A DNA stretch of 64,000 bases from assembly GCF_000146165.2 (NCBI RefSeq), contig NC_004347.2, positions 310,001-374,000 on the forward strand, written 5' to 3'. Below the pieces are notes generated by a model. The model made no database searches, was not told the origin of the DNA, and saw only the letters and a list, made by a program, of their open reading frames with translations. Shown one piece after another: positions 17,687 through 26,453 of the stretch. Position 1 is the stretch's first letter. Every line of letters starts with the position of its first letter. The stretch comes from Shewanella oneidensis MR-1 (GTDB lineage: Bacteria > Pseudomonadota > Gammaproteobacteria > Enterobacterales > Shewanellaceae). The position numbers and the translations under genes were made by a program.

Positions 17687-18301
17687 ATGGAAAACAGCAT
17701 GCCCCCCATTCTTCTTACCCGATTCGGGCTCCTTAGCCTGTTTATTGCCACGCCAGTATTGGCCAATCCTGCGCCTGAGCATTCACTTGCAAAAGAGCAA
17801 GATAGCTTTTTTACTCAGCTGGCCGCCCATTGTGGTAAAGCGTTTGCGGGTAAAGTCGTCTCAAAGGACGGCGCTGATGCGGCTTTTCGTGATAAATCAT
17901 TAGTGATGCATGTGCGAGAGTGCAGTGATACTGAGCTAAAAATTCCTTTCCATGTGGGTGATGACCACTCCCGTACTTGGGTGATCACGAAAACGACTCA
18001 GGGCTTAAGATTAAAGCATGATCACCGCCATCAAGATGGGACTGAAGATAAAGTCACTATGTATGGCGGCGATACCATGACAGCGGGTACGAGTCAAAAG
18101 CAATCATTTCCTATTGATCAAGAATCGATTGCCAACTTTATCCAAAATGGTCTAAACCAGTCAGTCACCAATGTGTGGCATATGGAGGTTACTCCCAGCA
18201 CATTTAGCTACTTGCTAACTCGTGCAAACCGCCATTTTCAGGTGGATTTTGATCTAAGCCAACCACAGCCTTTACCGCCAGCGCCTTGGGGGCATGAATA
18301 G
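17687..18301 (+). CDS. Secreted protein of unknown function
   Basis: 204 aa. A signal peptide is clear (hydrophobic LLSLFIATPVLA), so the mature protein starts near NPAPEH and is periplasmic. ATG 17699, 12 bases downstream of ATG 17687, is an alternative start with GGA at better distance. The mature part contains LAAHCGKAFAGKVV, MHVRECSDTELKIPFHVGDD and SRTWVITKT, with two cysteines and several histidines (HDHRHQDG). I do not recognise the family. It sits between two hairpin terminators, so it is a single-gene unit. Confidence 0.75.
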   Translation: MENSMPPILLTRFGLLSLFIATPVLANPAPEHSLAKEQDSFFTQLAAHCGKAFAGKVVSKDGADAAFRDKSLVMHVRECSDTELKIPFHVGDDHSRTWVITKTTQGLRLKHDHRHQDGTEDKVTMYGGDTMTAGTSQKQSFPIDQESIANFIQNGLNQSVTNVWHMEVTPSTFSYLLTRANRHFQVDFDLSQPQPLPPAPWGHE

Positions 18302-18326
18302 GCTAAACCGATACTAAAACTAATAC

Positions 18327-18361
18327 AAAACCTCTGCATCTTTCGATAGCAGAGGTTTTTT
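18327..18361 (+). terminator. Intrinsic terminator, bidirectional
   Basis: AAAACCTCTGC (18327-18337) pairs with GCAGAGGTTTT (18349-18359), followed by T residues on the plus strand. The A run on the left gives a T tract on the minus strand too. It serves the upstream secreted-protein gene and the convergent SYLF gene. Confidence 0.88.
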
Positions 18362-18371
18362 TATCAGGAAA

Positions 18372-18405
18372 AGATCAAAAAACTTAGTAGATCAAAAAAC
18401 TTAGT
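18372..18405. repeat. Perfect 17-bp tandem duplication at the SYLF gene stop
   Basis: AGATCAAAAAACTTAGT occurs twice in direct succession (18372-18388 and 18389-18405). The second copy contains the stop codon of the minus-strand SYLF gene, so the duplication has copied its stop and 3' flank. Confidence 0.85.
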
Positions 18406-18982
18406 TCCCCCTCGGCTCGAAGCTGAAGGATTGTCCCGCCAGTGCGGCCTCAAACATCAACCCGCCTTTCGCTACCGTGAAGACCGCCATGCCATTGATA
18501 TAGGCTGCGGTGGCCGATTGATTGCCACCGGCTTGACCTGCCCCTGCGGAATTCCCTGTGGTACCCGCTTTGGCATTGGCGCCCATATTAATGGCAACGG
18601 CTGAAGCTTGGGCATCGAATTCAAAGCTGCCACTGGTGAACTCATTGTAGGATTTGGCATCCTTAAAGAAGATAATCTCACTATAGGCTTGTCCACCTAA
18701 TTGGAATCCAATGGAGAGCTGGGTCAGGCTTGAGTCTCCCATATATTGACCAGCTTGAAAGACCTGACCTTTTCCATAGGCCGCACCAATCCCAATCCCG
18801 CCCTTGCCAACAGTGGGAAAGATGGCATAACCATAGGCGGTATCAAAAAACTTGCGGGTTTCCTTGGCTTGGTGAAAGTTCTTTAAAGCCTCTGTGTAAC
18901 TGTCATCCGCTTGCACAGCTGGCGTCATCAAGCTGGCAATCAAGCAGGTTGATGCGGCTATAAGGGATAAAAATGATTTCAT
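18401..18982 (-). CDS. Exported SYLF-domain (YSC84/DUF500) lipid-binding protein
   Basis: 193 aa. The signal peptide ends MTPAVQA. The mature region shows SYLF-domain features: FFDTAYGYAIFPTVGKGGIGIGAAYGKGQVFQ in its GYAIFPTVGKGG core, then QLSIGFQLGGQAYSEIIFF and, at the end, GGLMFEAALAGQSFSF. A glycine- and alanine-rich insert (about residues 140-160) separates the halves. SYLF domains bind phosphoinositides or other lipids in eukaryotes; bacterial secreted versions are of unknown function. It is transcribed alone toward a shared bidirectional terminator. Confidence 0.9.
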   Translation of the reverse strand: MKSFLSLIAASTCLIASLMTPAVQADDSYTEALKNFHQAKETRKFFDTAYGYAIFPTVGKGGIGIGAAYGKGQVFQAGQYMGDSSLTQLSIGFQLGGQAYSEIIFFKDAKSYNEFTSGSFEFDAQASAVAINMGANAKAGTTGNSAGAGQAGGNQSATAAYINGMAVFTVAKGGLMFEAALAGQSFSFEPRGN

Positions 18983-19120
18983 GGCGTTCCTTCCTTAATT
19001 TCTCGTTCTATCAGACTACCCTGTGTTGCCACAAATGACAGCCTAAAGCTGCGTTAATGTCAGCTCAGATTCAGTTTATGCAGCGACATATGCTGCTTGT
19101 TTTGATAACGCTGTGGCGAT

Positions 19121-20053
19121 TTAGTTCTTAATCTCTGGAGGGGGATTGGCTATTTTATCTGAACTATCGTTCGATTCCTGCTGTACTTTTTGAATAAACT
19201 CAAACTCTTCTGGCGTTAGTATCACCGAGGATTGAATTTCAGCCTTAGGCTGTGGTGCAGATAAATGCCCTTTTAAGTAGGCGGTGCGAGTGATCTGCTT
19301 AAGACCGTAGGCAGCAAGCAGGTAAAAGCTTAACAGTAAGCTTAAGCGCGGTAGGGCTTGGGATAGGGGTAAAACGGTGTCCCCTAAATAAAAGGGCAGT
19401 ACTACCAGAAATACGCGCAGTAGCCAGTTAAATAACATGGCTAGAGTGAGGCCGAATAACCAGCGAAAGCGGATGACTCTTAAGGCGTCCTGTGGCGTAT
19501 CGCTGATTAGCTGTTGATGTAATTTATATTGTTTAAGTAGCCGCCAGAGAGCGGCAAAGTAGGCTGCTGTTTGGATAAATAGCAGTAACGGCAGCACTAA
19601 ACTCCAGTGGCTGAGGTCGATATCCTGCCGATAATTAAAGAATTCTGTCTGAAACTCAACGGCATTTTTATGTAAATTTAGCCGTAAAATGATGTCCAGC
19701 ACCGCGAGCAATAACGTGATGATAGCTGGCCAATAATGCCATGAAAACCCAATAGGTTCAGTGCGTTGCTCTAAGCTACGTTTGCAGTAGAGATAGAGTA
19801 ATGGCATGAGTAAAAAATAAATTGGGGTGATCAGGTTAAATAACACATGGATAGGAATTGGCGTATTTTCGTGGTTGAGCATACCAGTCAGAAAATAAAA
19901 GGCGACGAGACTGAGAAAACCCGCCAGCAGCTTTTGATTACTGCCCGAATGATAGAAGTAGCGAATATAAATAGCTAACGCGAGGCAATGTAAGCCACCA
20001 AATAGGGATAACCACCAATAGGCTTGAGCAAAAAACGTATCAAATTGGTTCAT
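19121..20053 (-). CDS. Multi-helix membrane protein resembling the sensor half of membrane AraC regulators
   Basis: 310 aa with about seven hydrophobic helices (e.g. LLAGFLSLVAFYFLTGML, FLLMPLLYLYCKRSL, ITLLLAVLDIILRLNL) and a charged cytosolic C-tail of ~50 residues. The helix arrangement and the LYLYC segment after helix four resemble the 7TM input module found before an AraC-type helix-turn-helix in some Gram-negative regulators, but no DNA-binding domain follows. I do not know its function. It begins 55 bases after the ygbA-family gene on the same strand and may be co-transcribed with it. Confidence 0.6.
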   Translation of the reverse strand: MNQFDTFFAQAYWWLSLFGGLHCLALAIYIRYFYHSGSNQKLLAGFLSLVAFYFLTGMLNHENTPIPIHVLFNLITPIYFLLMPLLYLYCKRSLEQRTEPIGFSWHYWPAIITLLLAVLDIILRLNLHKNAVEFQTEFFNYRQDIDLSHWSLVLPLLLFIQTAAYFAALWRLLKQYKLHQQLISDTPQDALRVIRFRWLFGLTLAMLFNWLLRVFLVVLPFYLGDTVLPLSQALPRLSLLLSFYLLAAYGLKQITRTAYLKGHLSAPQPKAEIQSSVILTPEEFEFIQKVQQESNDSSDKIANPPPEIKN

Positions 20054-20107
20054 TTTGTCACCTCGACGTTCTGTTATAGCAGGGAAACTCGAGGCGAAAA
20101 AGCGTTC

Positions 20108-20509
20108 CTAGGTATTTTTCTGTGAAATGGCGATGCGTTGATGGCGGTTTGAGGCCGCTTCGGGCACAGATGTTGGCACGGGATGGCGTTCTGCCAGTAA
20201 GTGTTTGATTGCACGAATGGGATGCGGTAACAGCATTCTCGGGCCTGCGAAAATCATGATCTGTTTTACCTGCGCTTTTTGCGCGGGCTTGTAACAGTGC
20301 ACTGGGCACTTATTGCAGGTAGGTTTCTCTTGTCCGTAGGGGCAGCGGTCGAGACGAACGGCTGCATAGTCTAATAGCGCAACACAATCGGTGCACAGAC
20401 CTGATTCCGTTTGTTCTTGGTGTTTGGCCTGACAATAAATTTTGGCCATCGCGCTAATGGTTTGATGCTCGTAGCGCAGTTTACCTGTGAGTAGGGTCGC
20501 TGAATTCAT
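20108..20509 (-). CDS. ygbA: YgbA-family (nitric-oxide-responsive) cysteine-rich protein
   Basis: 133 aa. Its cysteine pattern is CTDCVALLDYA, then RCPYGQEKPTCNKCPVHCYKP, and an AGPRMLLPHP motif follows. This matches E. coli YgbA, a small protein whose gene is induced by nitric oxide through NsrR and whose Pfam entry is named after its nitrous-oxide-stimulated promoter. The cysteines suggest metal or iron-sulfur binding. I could not find a convincing 11-1-11 NsrR box just upstream, so local regulation is unproven. The membrane-protein gene follows 54 bases downstream. Confidence 0.82.
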   Translation of the reverse strand: MNSATLLTGKLRYEHQTISAMAKIYCQAKHQEQTESGLCTDCVALLDYAAVRLDRCPYGQEKPTCNKCPVHCYKPAQKAQVKQIMIFAGPRMLLPHPIRAIKHLLAERHPVPTSVPEAASNRHQRIAISQKNT

Positions 20510-20613
20510 GGGAATACCTTAGTCTGTGACTCGGATAATCCCATCATAAGCAGCAGCGCAGGCTTGTTCAAAACGTAAGTATCAATTTATGAAGGTGCGC
20601 ACAAAATAAGACT

Positions 20614-20973
20614 TTAAATATGCATCACCTTATCGGCATCAAGTGTCCAGCGGGTAAGATCCTGCAAAGTACCAATTTGAGTGCCTTCAATAAGCATTGC
20701 GGTACTGACGCCCCTTGCTTGAGCGCAGGTTTTGCATAGTAAAACAGGGACTTGTTGGGCACTTAGGATCTCAAACATTTGTTGCAAGTTATAGCTTAAA
20801 TCAGGAGTTGTTTGATGTTTAAGCGCACCAAATACGGCATCAGACATTAAAAATATTTTTAGATCAACAGCTTGGTCAGTTTGATCCTTGAGTGCTAAGG
20901 CAATACGTAGGCTGTTAAACAGTTTCTCTGTACCGTAAGGACTGGCATGGGCAACAATAAGAATTTTTTGCAT
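20614..20973 (-). CDS. DsrE-family (YchN-like) protein
   Basis: 119 aa, a soluble alpha/beta protein. It starts with the strand QKILIVAHASPYGTEKLFNSLR and includes LKIFLMSDAVFGAL. LLCKTCAQARGV carries a cysteine in the place used by DsrE/TusD relatives for sulfur handling. Family members act in sulfur relay or related redox chemistry as homo-oligomers. The exact function here is unknown. It is 104 bases upstream of the ygbA-family gene on the same strand; whether they share a transcript is unclear. Confidence 0.82.
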   Translation of the reverse strand: MQKILIVAHASPYGTEKLFNSLRIALALKDQTDQAVDLKIFLMSDAVFGALKHQTTPDLSYNLQQMFEILSAQQVPVLLCKTCAQARGVSTAMLIEGTQIGTLQDLTRWTLDADKVMHI

Positions 20974-21224
20974 TAGGCTTTCCTTAATTTTGCAAACAGT
21001 GATAGCGCCTCATAGTCTAGCCGAATTGATCATATAGATTTGCGTGCAAGATCGGATAAAACGGCATAAATACTTGATTTATTCAGACACAATGGACTTT
21101 AATAGCGATTAATCTCTGCTCGATTTTTGGACAAAACCTCTTGCCAACCATAGATAACTCCCCCGGTGTGGCAAGCCAACAGAAATAGCTTCAGACTGGA
21201 AGCTGCCATAAAAGGTGAAGAAGA

Positions 21225-22148
21225 ATGAAGGTCATTGTCGTTTTTATACTGATCGCAATCGGAGTGTTTTTATTTGTTCGGGCCCAGCGTTTAGCGAGGG
21301 AAGAGCAAGCGGCAATGATGGCGAAAAAAACCTCTGATAACGCAGTGGATATGACCACTTCGCCACAAGCAGTCGAGCCTACGCAAGGCGTTGACATCCC
21401 TTCTAAAACAGATACCTCAATTGATACTAAATCCCTTGAAGCCGAGCTGATGCCAAGACAGACTGAGACCAACCTTGGGCGTGTCGAGATGGTTGAAGAT
21501 ATTATCGATGTGGATGTTCCCGCCGAAACGAACGAACAAAGCGTGATTATCTTAGCCGATGCCAGCAAAGAAACGCTGAAAGCCGACGATGTTACAACAC
21601 CTGTATCCACGCAGGCTGCTATCCTAGCGGCAAGTGCGGCAGTGGTAAAAGTAGAGTCTGCTGCATCATCAGCTACAGTCGAGGTGAGTAGCGGGAGTCT
21701 TTCTGATGGGGCGAAGCAAGATTCAGCGAAAAGTGTTCCGCAGCTTGTGACGCCTGGCCCATGGGCGAATGTAACACTTCAGCGTGCGGTAGAAGAATAC
21801 CAAGGTGCAGAGACGGAATTGACGCGCTATAACGCCCTACTGAACGTGATTGCAGAATGTTATAAGCAGCGAAAATCAACCGAATATGTAGAGTATGGGG
21901 CAGCACTTGCTACGCTTTTCCTCGAATTGTTCCACAGGGCGAGCGCCACAAAACCTAAAGAGACTGAGCTTAAAACTACAGGATTTTTGCAGTTAGCAAC
22001 ACTGCTAAATGATACACAAGCCTTTGATCAAGCAATTGAACTCTGTAAGGAGGCTATTGCGCTTGGATTAACCGATGGCACAGTCACTGGATACGAAGGC
22101 CGTATCAGCCGTATTGAGAAGGCACAGGCAAAAGCCGCAACCGCGTAA
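21225..22148 (+). CDS. Membrane-anchored protein with a helical-repeat C-terminus, function unknown
   Basis: 307 aa. One N-terminal membrane helix (VIVVFILIAIGVFLFV) is followed by about 150 residues of acidic, Ser/Thr/Ala-rich linker. A compact helical domain then runs from about residue 185 to the end (ERYNALLNVIAECYKQ-like helices, then FLQLATLLNDTQAFDQAIELC), which resembles TPR repeats. It is probably an inner-membrane protein with a cytosolic or periplasmic interaction domain; topology cannot be fixed. I do not recognise a named family. It is transcribed alone, ending at a hairpin at 22149 and a terminator at 22297. Confidence 0.72.
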   Translation: MKVIVVFILIAIGVFLFVRAQRLAREEQAAMMAKKTSDNAVDMTTSPQAVEPTQGVDIPSKTDTSIDTKSLEAELMPRQTETNLGRVEMVEDIIDVDVPAETNEQSVIILADASKETLKADDVTTPVSTQAAILAASAAVVKVESAASSATVEVSSGSLSDGAKQDSAKSVPQLVTPGPWANVTLQRAVEEYQGAETELTRYNALLNVIAECYKQRKSTEYVEYGAALATLFLELFHRASATKPKETELKTTGFLQLATLLNDTQAFDQAIELCKEAIALGLTDGTVTGYEGRISRIEKAQAKAATA

Positions 22149-22296
22149 TAGCGATAGTGTGAATCGCTATGTTGTCCTGACAGAGCGTGAAGGGGCGATA
22201 GGCACAAGCTTGTTAGTTCAAGCCTCAAAAGCCCTTAACCTAAAAGCGGTTATTTAACAGCTAAAAGCCGTGTAGAATTCACAGACTTAATGCGCA

Positions 22297-22323
22297 AAAG
22301 GCGAACTAAGGTTCGCTTTTTTT
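22297..22323 (+). terminator. Intrinsic terminator
   Basis: The stem GCGAAC (22301-22306) with GTTCGC (22311-22316) is flanked by A residues on the left and a seven-base T run on the right. A separate perfect stem ATAGCGAT/ATCGCTAT lies earlier, at 22149-22171, just after the coding region. Confidence 0.8.
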
Positions 22324-22336
22324 ATGGGCTATTTTT

Positions 22337-22699
22337 ATGAATGGTATTGCTCAATCCTGTTATCACTCCGCCAAGGTCAGGTGTTCCTTGGCAATGTTGG
22401 TTATTTGTCTCACCCTTGGATTAAGTGGTTGCACTAAAACGCCCGAGTGGACGTTATTCTATTACCCAGAACTAAGTGTGCTGCCAGATGCACCATTACA
22501 ACCCGATACAATTAATGGCTATTACGACACGCTTGAACAGTGTCAGAGTAAAGCCCATGGCCTACAACGTTTGACTCGCTCCGGCATGAATGGCTTTGAT
22601 TCTGACGCTAATCGTAATGGCGCCGGCGTTTACCAATGTGGCCAGCAGTGTGAGTTAAACGACCAGTCAGTGCTGATATGTAAGCAACTCACTCAATAG
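22337..22699 (+). CDS. Small lipoprotein of unknown function
   Basis: 120 aa. A hydrophobic signal ends in the lipobox LSGC, so the mature protein should begin with a lipidated cysteine and be membrane-anchored. The mature part (~85 residues) has cysteines in EQCQSKAHGLQRL and VYQCGQQCELN that may form disulfides. The signal region is long from ATG 22337, and no good ribosome binding site precedes it; a later start is possible. selO begins 21 bases downstream. The function is not recognised. Confidence 0.7.
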   Translation: MNGIAQSCYHSAKVRCSLAMLVICLTLGLSGCTKTPEWTLFYYPELSVLPDAPLQPDTINGYYDTLEQCQSKAHGLQRLTRSGMNGFDSDANRNGAGVYQCGQQCELNDQSVLICKQLTQ

Positions 22700-22720
22700 G
22701 ACGCCATAGGGAAATCACCG

Positions 22721-24175
22721 ATGAAGTTCAAACAGGATTTTTTCACCCAATTGCCTGAGTTTTATTCCCAAGTTTATCCGCAGGGGATTAGCAATCCCCA
22801 TTGGCTTGCTTGGAGTGACGATGCTGCGGCGTTAATTGGTTTGCATCAGCCAACAGATGAGTTATTACAGGGCTTATCGGGTAACGCGGCTGTTGAAGGT
22901 GCAAGCTATTATGCACAGGTTTATAGCGGGCATCAGTTTGGTGGTTACACTCCTCGATTAGGTGATGGCCGCTCAATTATCCTCGGTGAAGCGATTGGCC
23001 CTAATGGTGCGTGGGATGTGGCGCTTAAAGGTGGCGGTCCGACGCCTTATTCTCGCCATGGTGATGGTCGGGCTGTAATGCGCTCAGCGGTGCGTGAATT
23101 TTTAGTCTCCGAAGCGCTGCATCATTTAGGTGTGCCGACAACCCGTGCCTTGGCTGTGATTGGCTCAGATATGCCCGTTTGGCGCGAGAGCCAAGAAACC
23201 GCAGCCATTACCGTACGTTTGGCACGCAGTCATATCCGTTTCGGTCATTTCGAATTTTTCAGCCATAGCGAGCGTGGCCAAGCTGATAAGCTGACGCAGC
23301 TGCTCAACTTTACCTTGAAGCAGCATTATCCGCATTTGAGCTGTGATCCTGCGGGTTATAAAGCCTGGTTTTTACAAGTGGTGCAAGATTCCGCCAAGAT
23401 GATCGCCCATTGGCAGGCAATCGGTTTTGCCCATGGGGTAATGAACACCGATAATATGTCGATTCTTGGTGATAGTTTCGATTTTGGCCCCTTTGCCTTC
23501 CTCGATACCTTCCAAGAAGACTTTATTTGTAATCATTCAGACCCCGATGGACGTTACGCCTTTGGCCAGCAACCCGGTATTGGTCTGTGGAATTTGCAAC
23601 GTTTAGCGCAGGCGTTGACACCTGTGATTGCCTCCGATGATTTAATCGCTGCCCTGAATCAATATCAACACGCCTTAGTGCAGCATTATTTGGCGCTGAT
23701 GCGCGCTAAGTTGGGGTTAGTGCAGCAAGCTGATTCAAGTGCAGAGCAGGATCAGCAGGACTTAGAACTCATTGGCCGCTTTACCGTGTTGATGGAGAAA
23801 AATCAGCTCGATTACAGCCATACTTGGCGTCGCTTCGGCCAGCTTGATCCCAGTAGTTTACACTCGAGCCTGCGGGATGATTTTATCGATCTCAACGAGT
23901 TTGATGCTTGGTATCAGGTGTATCAGGCGCGGCTTGGAAAGGTGACCGATGTCGAGGCGTGGCAACAGCAGTGTAATCGAGTCAATCCCAAGTATATTTT
24001 GCGTAACTATTTGGCCCAAGAGGCGATTATCGCGGTAGATGAGGGCAATTTAGCGCAGCTACAGCGTTTACATCAGGTATTGCGCCAGCCTTTTACCGAG
24101 CAAATTGAGCATGAGGAGCTGGCCAAGCGTCCACCCGATTGGGGGCAAGGGCTGATCATGTCATGCAGCAGTTGA
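22721..24175 (+). CDS. selO: Protein adenylyltransferase SelO (YdiU)
   Basis: 484 aa, close to the E. coli length (478). The pseudokinase fold is recognisable from [23 protein letters not shown], read here as the GHQFGGY and LGDGR motifs, then the [19 protein letters not shown] loop and the catalytic [10 protein letters not shown] and DFGPFAFLD motifs. SelO binds ATP in a flipped orientation and transfers AMP to Ser/Thr/Tyr of target proteins, protecting against oxidative stress. The C-terminus ends MSCSS, the position where animal SelO has selenocysteine in CUSS; here it is serine-cysteine. It is followed after 11 bases by a DUF3630 gene. Confidence 0.95.
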   Translation: MKFKQDFFTQLPEFYSQVYPQGISNPHWLAWSDDAAALIGLHQPTDELLQGLSGNAAVEGASYYAQVYSGHQFGGYTPRLGDGRSIILGEAIGPNGAWDVALKGGGPTPYSRHGDGRAVMRSAVREFLVSEALHHLGVPTTRALAVIGSDMPVWRESQETAAITVRLARSHIRFGHFEFFSHSERGQADKLTQLLNFTLKQHYPHLSCDPAGYKAWFLQVVQDSAKMIAHWQAIGFAHGVMNTDNMSILGDSFDFGPFAFLDTFQEDFICNHSDPDGRYAFGQQPGIGLWNLQRLAQALTPVIASDDLIAALNQYQHALVQHYLALMRAKLGLVQQADSSAEQDQQDLELIGRFTVLMEKNQLDYSHTWRRFGQLDPSSLHSSLRDDFIDLNEFDAWYQVYQARLGKVTDVEAWQQQCNRVNPKYILRNYLAQEAIIAVDEGNLAQLQRLHQVLRQPFTEQIEHEELAKRPPDWGQGLIMSCSS

Positions 24176-24186
24176 TGGAAGCCACA

Positions 24187-24480
24187 ATGAAATTAAACGC
24201 CATTCAGTTAGATAGATCCGCCTTAAGCTTAAGCGTGAGCGGCGATATCGACTTTGATCATTTCGAAGCCTTTGCAGAGCCGTTAGCCTATGCCTTAGAT
24301 TGCCGCTTGCGCGAGCGCCAATGGGGGGCCGATCGTCACCAATGGTTATTGGAGTTTGAAGGCACACCGCTTTGGCTTAACTATGAGTTTTACGGCAATA
24401 TCTGTTGGCTCAGTGTGGAGCGAGAGGCTGATGTTGAGGTGCTAGAATACTTAGCCACACTACTAACATCCCACCTATGA
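24187..24480 (+). CDS. DUF3630 family protein
   Basis: The open frame starts at TTG 24139 inside selO, but ATG 24187 has GGAAG six bases upstream and begins the conserved part (KLNAIQLDRSALSLSVSG), giving 97-98 aa. It is a small acidic soluble protein with LLEFEGTPLWLNYEFYGN and a VEREADVEVLEYLATLL ending. The family occurs in Shewanella and relatives without known function. Tight coupling to selO and the position ahead of srkA suggest one transcript, but no functional link is shown. Confidence 0.75.
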   Translation: MKLNAIQLDRSALSLSVSGDIDFDHFEAFAEPLAYALDCRLRERQWGADRHQWLLEFEGTPLWLNYEFYGNICWLSVEREADVEVLEYLATLLTSHL

Positions 24481-24520
24481 GTGTTCTGAAAGCACTATTT
24501 TATGTTTATGAGAGAGCCCA

Positions 24521-25558
24521 ATGAACCAAGAGAAGTTAGACCTACGAAAGAGTGCCGCGGATGATACTCATTCGGGTGCCGCCTTTGCTTTTCAAGCCTT
24601 AACACCTGATTTGATTTTAGATGCGATCGAAAGTCTTGGGGTGTATCCCGAAACTGGGTTATTAGCGCTCAACAGCTACGAAAACCGTGTGTATCAATTC
24701 CGTAGCGATGAAGGGCAACGCTATGTGGTTAAGTTTTATCGCCCCGATCGTTGGAGCGATGCGCAAATTCAGGAGGAACACGATTTTGCGCTCGCCCTTG
24801 CCGAGCAGGAAATTCCCATGGCCGTGCCGACGGCAGTCCAAGGCCATACCTTGCATCACTTTCAAGGGTTTCGGTTTGCACTGTTTCCCTCTATTGGCGG
24901 GCGAGCCTTTGAAGTGGATAATTTAGAGCAGCTGGAATTTGTTGGGCGCTTTATCGGTCGTATGCATCAGTATGGTGCGCAGTCGGTTTTTCAGGCCCGT
25001 GAGCCACTCAATCCACAAATCTTAGGTGATGAGCCATTGGCATGGTTGAAGCAGTCTGAATTAGTGCCAACTTCGCTGCGAGTGGCTTTTTTCACTGTGG
25101 TTGAACAAGTATTGGCGAAGGTTAATACCCTTTGGGCCCAGCAACGCTTCAAGCCGATTCGCTTACATGGCGATTTGCATCCCGGGAACATTTTGTGGAC
25201 ACCCGATGGCCCAGGTTTTGTGGATTTAGATGATGCGCGTATGGGGCCGGCCATTCAAGATCTATGGATGATGCTCACCGGGGACCGGGCGCAGCAGCAA
25301 CTGCAATTGGAAGTTTTACTCGAAGCTTATGAGGAGTTTTGTGAATTCGATACGCGGCAACTGGCGCTGATTGAGCCTCTGCGGGCGCTACGTATGGTGC
25401 ACTATAACGCGTGGATTGGCAGACGTTGGCAAGATCCGGCTTTCCCGATGCATTTCCCATGGTTTGGGGATGAAAAATATTGGGAGCAGCAGATTTTGGC
25501 ATTTAAGGAGCAACTCGCGGCGCTCGATGAACCTCCGCTCAGTTTGATCCCTTATTAG
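24521..25558 (+). CDS. srkA: Stress-response kinase A (SrkA/YihE)
   Basis: 345 aa. It is a small Ser/Thr kinase of the APH/choline-kinase-like fold. Visible motifs are SYENRVYQF for the nucleotide loop, RYVVKFYRPDRW with the invariant lysine, the catalytic loop LHGDLHPGNILW, and VDLDDARMGP in place of DFG. In E. coli it phosphorylates itself and counters stress-induced death via MazE/F and related pathways. In many gammaproteobacteria srkA precedes dsbA, as here (126 bases), and in E. coli the pair responds to Cpx envelope stress. No Cpx box was identified by eye. Confidence 0.95.
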   Translation: MNQEKLDLRKSAADDTHSGAAFAFQALTPDLILDAIESLGVYPETGLLALNSYENRVYQFRSDEGQRYVVKFYRPDRWSDAQIQEEHDFALALAEQEIPMAVPTAVQGHTLHHFQGFRFALFPSIGGRAFEVDNLEQLEFVGRFIGRMHQYGAQSVFQAREPLNPQILGDEPLAWLKQSELVPTSLRVAFFTVVEQVLAKVNTLWAQQRFKPIRLHGDLHPGNILWTPDGPGFVDLDDARMGPAIQDLWMMLTGDRAQQQLQLEVLLEAYEEFCEFDTRQLALIEPLRALRMVHYNAWIGRRWQDPAFPMHFPWFGDEKYWEQQILAFKEQLAALDEPPLSLIPY

Positions 25559-25684
25559 ATGTGTAACTGGCGCGGATTAAGTGGTTCAATTGTTTGGCAG
25601 ATTGAACTCTTCGCTTGAGTTACACTCAAAAACAGAAATATATTAGGCTCCAGCTATTTTAGATAATTGATTTAAGGAAAATTC

Positions 25685-26293
25685 ATGAAAAAAGCATTAC
25701 TTATGGCGGCAGCGCTGTTATTGGCTCCATTAACTGTTTCGGCAGCTGAATACAAAGAAGGCGTACATTACACGGTGATTAATGATGGTCCCGCGACCGC
25801 TAAGCCAGAAATCACCGAGTTTTTCTCTTTCTATTGCCCACATTGCTACACTTTTTCTAAAACCGTAGTGCCTAAAATTTTGGCCGAGAAGCCAGCGGGT
25901 GTGGAATTTAACCAAGCCCACGTTGACTTTATTGGTAAAGAAATGGGCATCGAAATGTCACGTGCTTTTGCGGTAGCTCATCAACTCAATGTGAATGAAA
26001 AAATCGATACCGCTTTATTTACCGCCATCCATGATAAGAAACAACACTTCACCAGCCGTGATGATGTTCGTGCTTTGTTTGTGGCAAATGGTGTTGATGG
26101 TAAAACCTTTGATGCCGCTGCAGATTCATTTATGGTCAAAGCCCAAATGTCGAAAATGAAGCGTGATACCGAGAACGCTAAACTGACAGGCGTACCCGCT
26201 CTGGTTGTTAATGGCAAATACCGTGTCGAAACGGGTGCGATTAAGTCCTATGACGAGCTATTAGACATCGCTTACTACTTAGCGAGAAAGTAA
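25685..26293 (+). CDS. dsbA: Periplasmic thiol:disulfide oxidoreductase DsbA
   Basis: 202 aa. The signal peptide MKKALLMAAALLLAPLTVSA is followed by a thioredoxin fold with an inserted helical domain. The active site is FFSFYCPHCYTF with C51-P-H-C54, the DsbA-type dipeptide. The cis-proline loop TGVPALVVNG lies near residue 172. It introduces disulfides into exported proteins and is reoxidised by DsbB (not in this window). TTAAGGAAAATTC precedes the ATG. It probably shares a transcript with srkA and ends at the terminator at 26361. Confidence 0.97.
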   Translation: MKKALLMAAALLLAPLTVSAAEYKEGVHYTVINDGPATAKPEITEFFSFYCPHCYTFSKTVVPKILAEKPAGVEFNQAHVDFIGKEMGIEMSRAFAVAHQLNVNEKIDTALFTAIHDKKQHFTSRDDVRALFVANGVDGKTFDAAADSFMVKAQMSKMKRDTENAKLTGVPALVVNGKYRVETGAIKSYDELLDIAYYLARK

Positions 26294-26360
26294 TTATTAC
26301 CGGATTGCAGTGATTTAGTCATCTATCTGTAATTTAATTTATTGATAATAAATGAATTAT

Positions 26361-26387
26361 AAAAAGGAGCCTAGTGCTCCTTTTTTA
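26361..26387. terminator. Intrinsic terminator of dsbA, bidirectional
   Basis: The stem AAAAAGGAGC (26361-26370) with GCTCCTTTTTT has the five-base loop CTAGT and a T run on the plus strand. The A run on its left makes it work on the minus strand as well, where it would stop any read-through from the small RNA gene. Confidence 0.9.
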
Positions 26388-26453
26388 TTGGCGAGTGACC
26401 CGCCCAAAATACGTTGAACCAGTATTGCGGAGTATGCGTATTAAAATTTTGGC

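Noticed and set aside
20580..20640. NsrR-like site near the ygbA-family gene
   Set aside because: AAGGTG...CACCTT half-sites are present, but the spacing does not match the 11-1-11 arrangement and they overlap the end of the DsrE gene.
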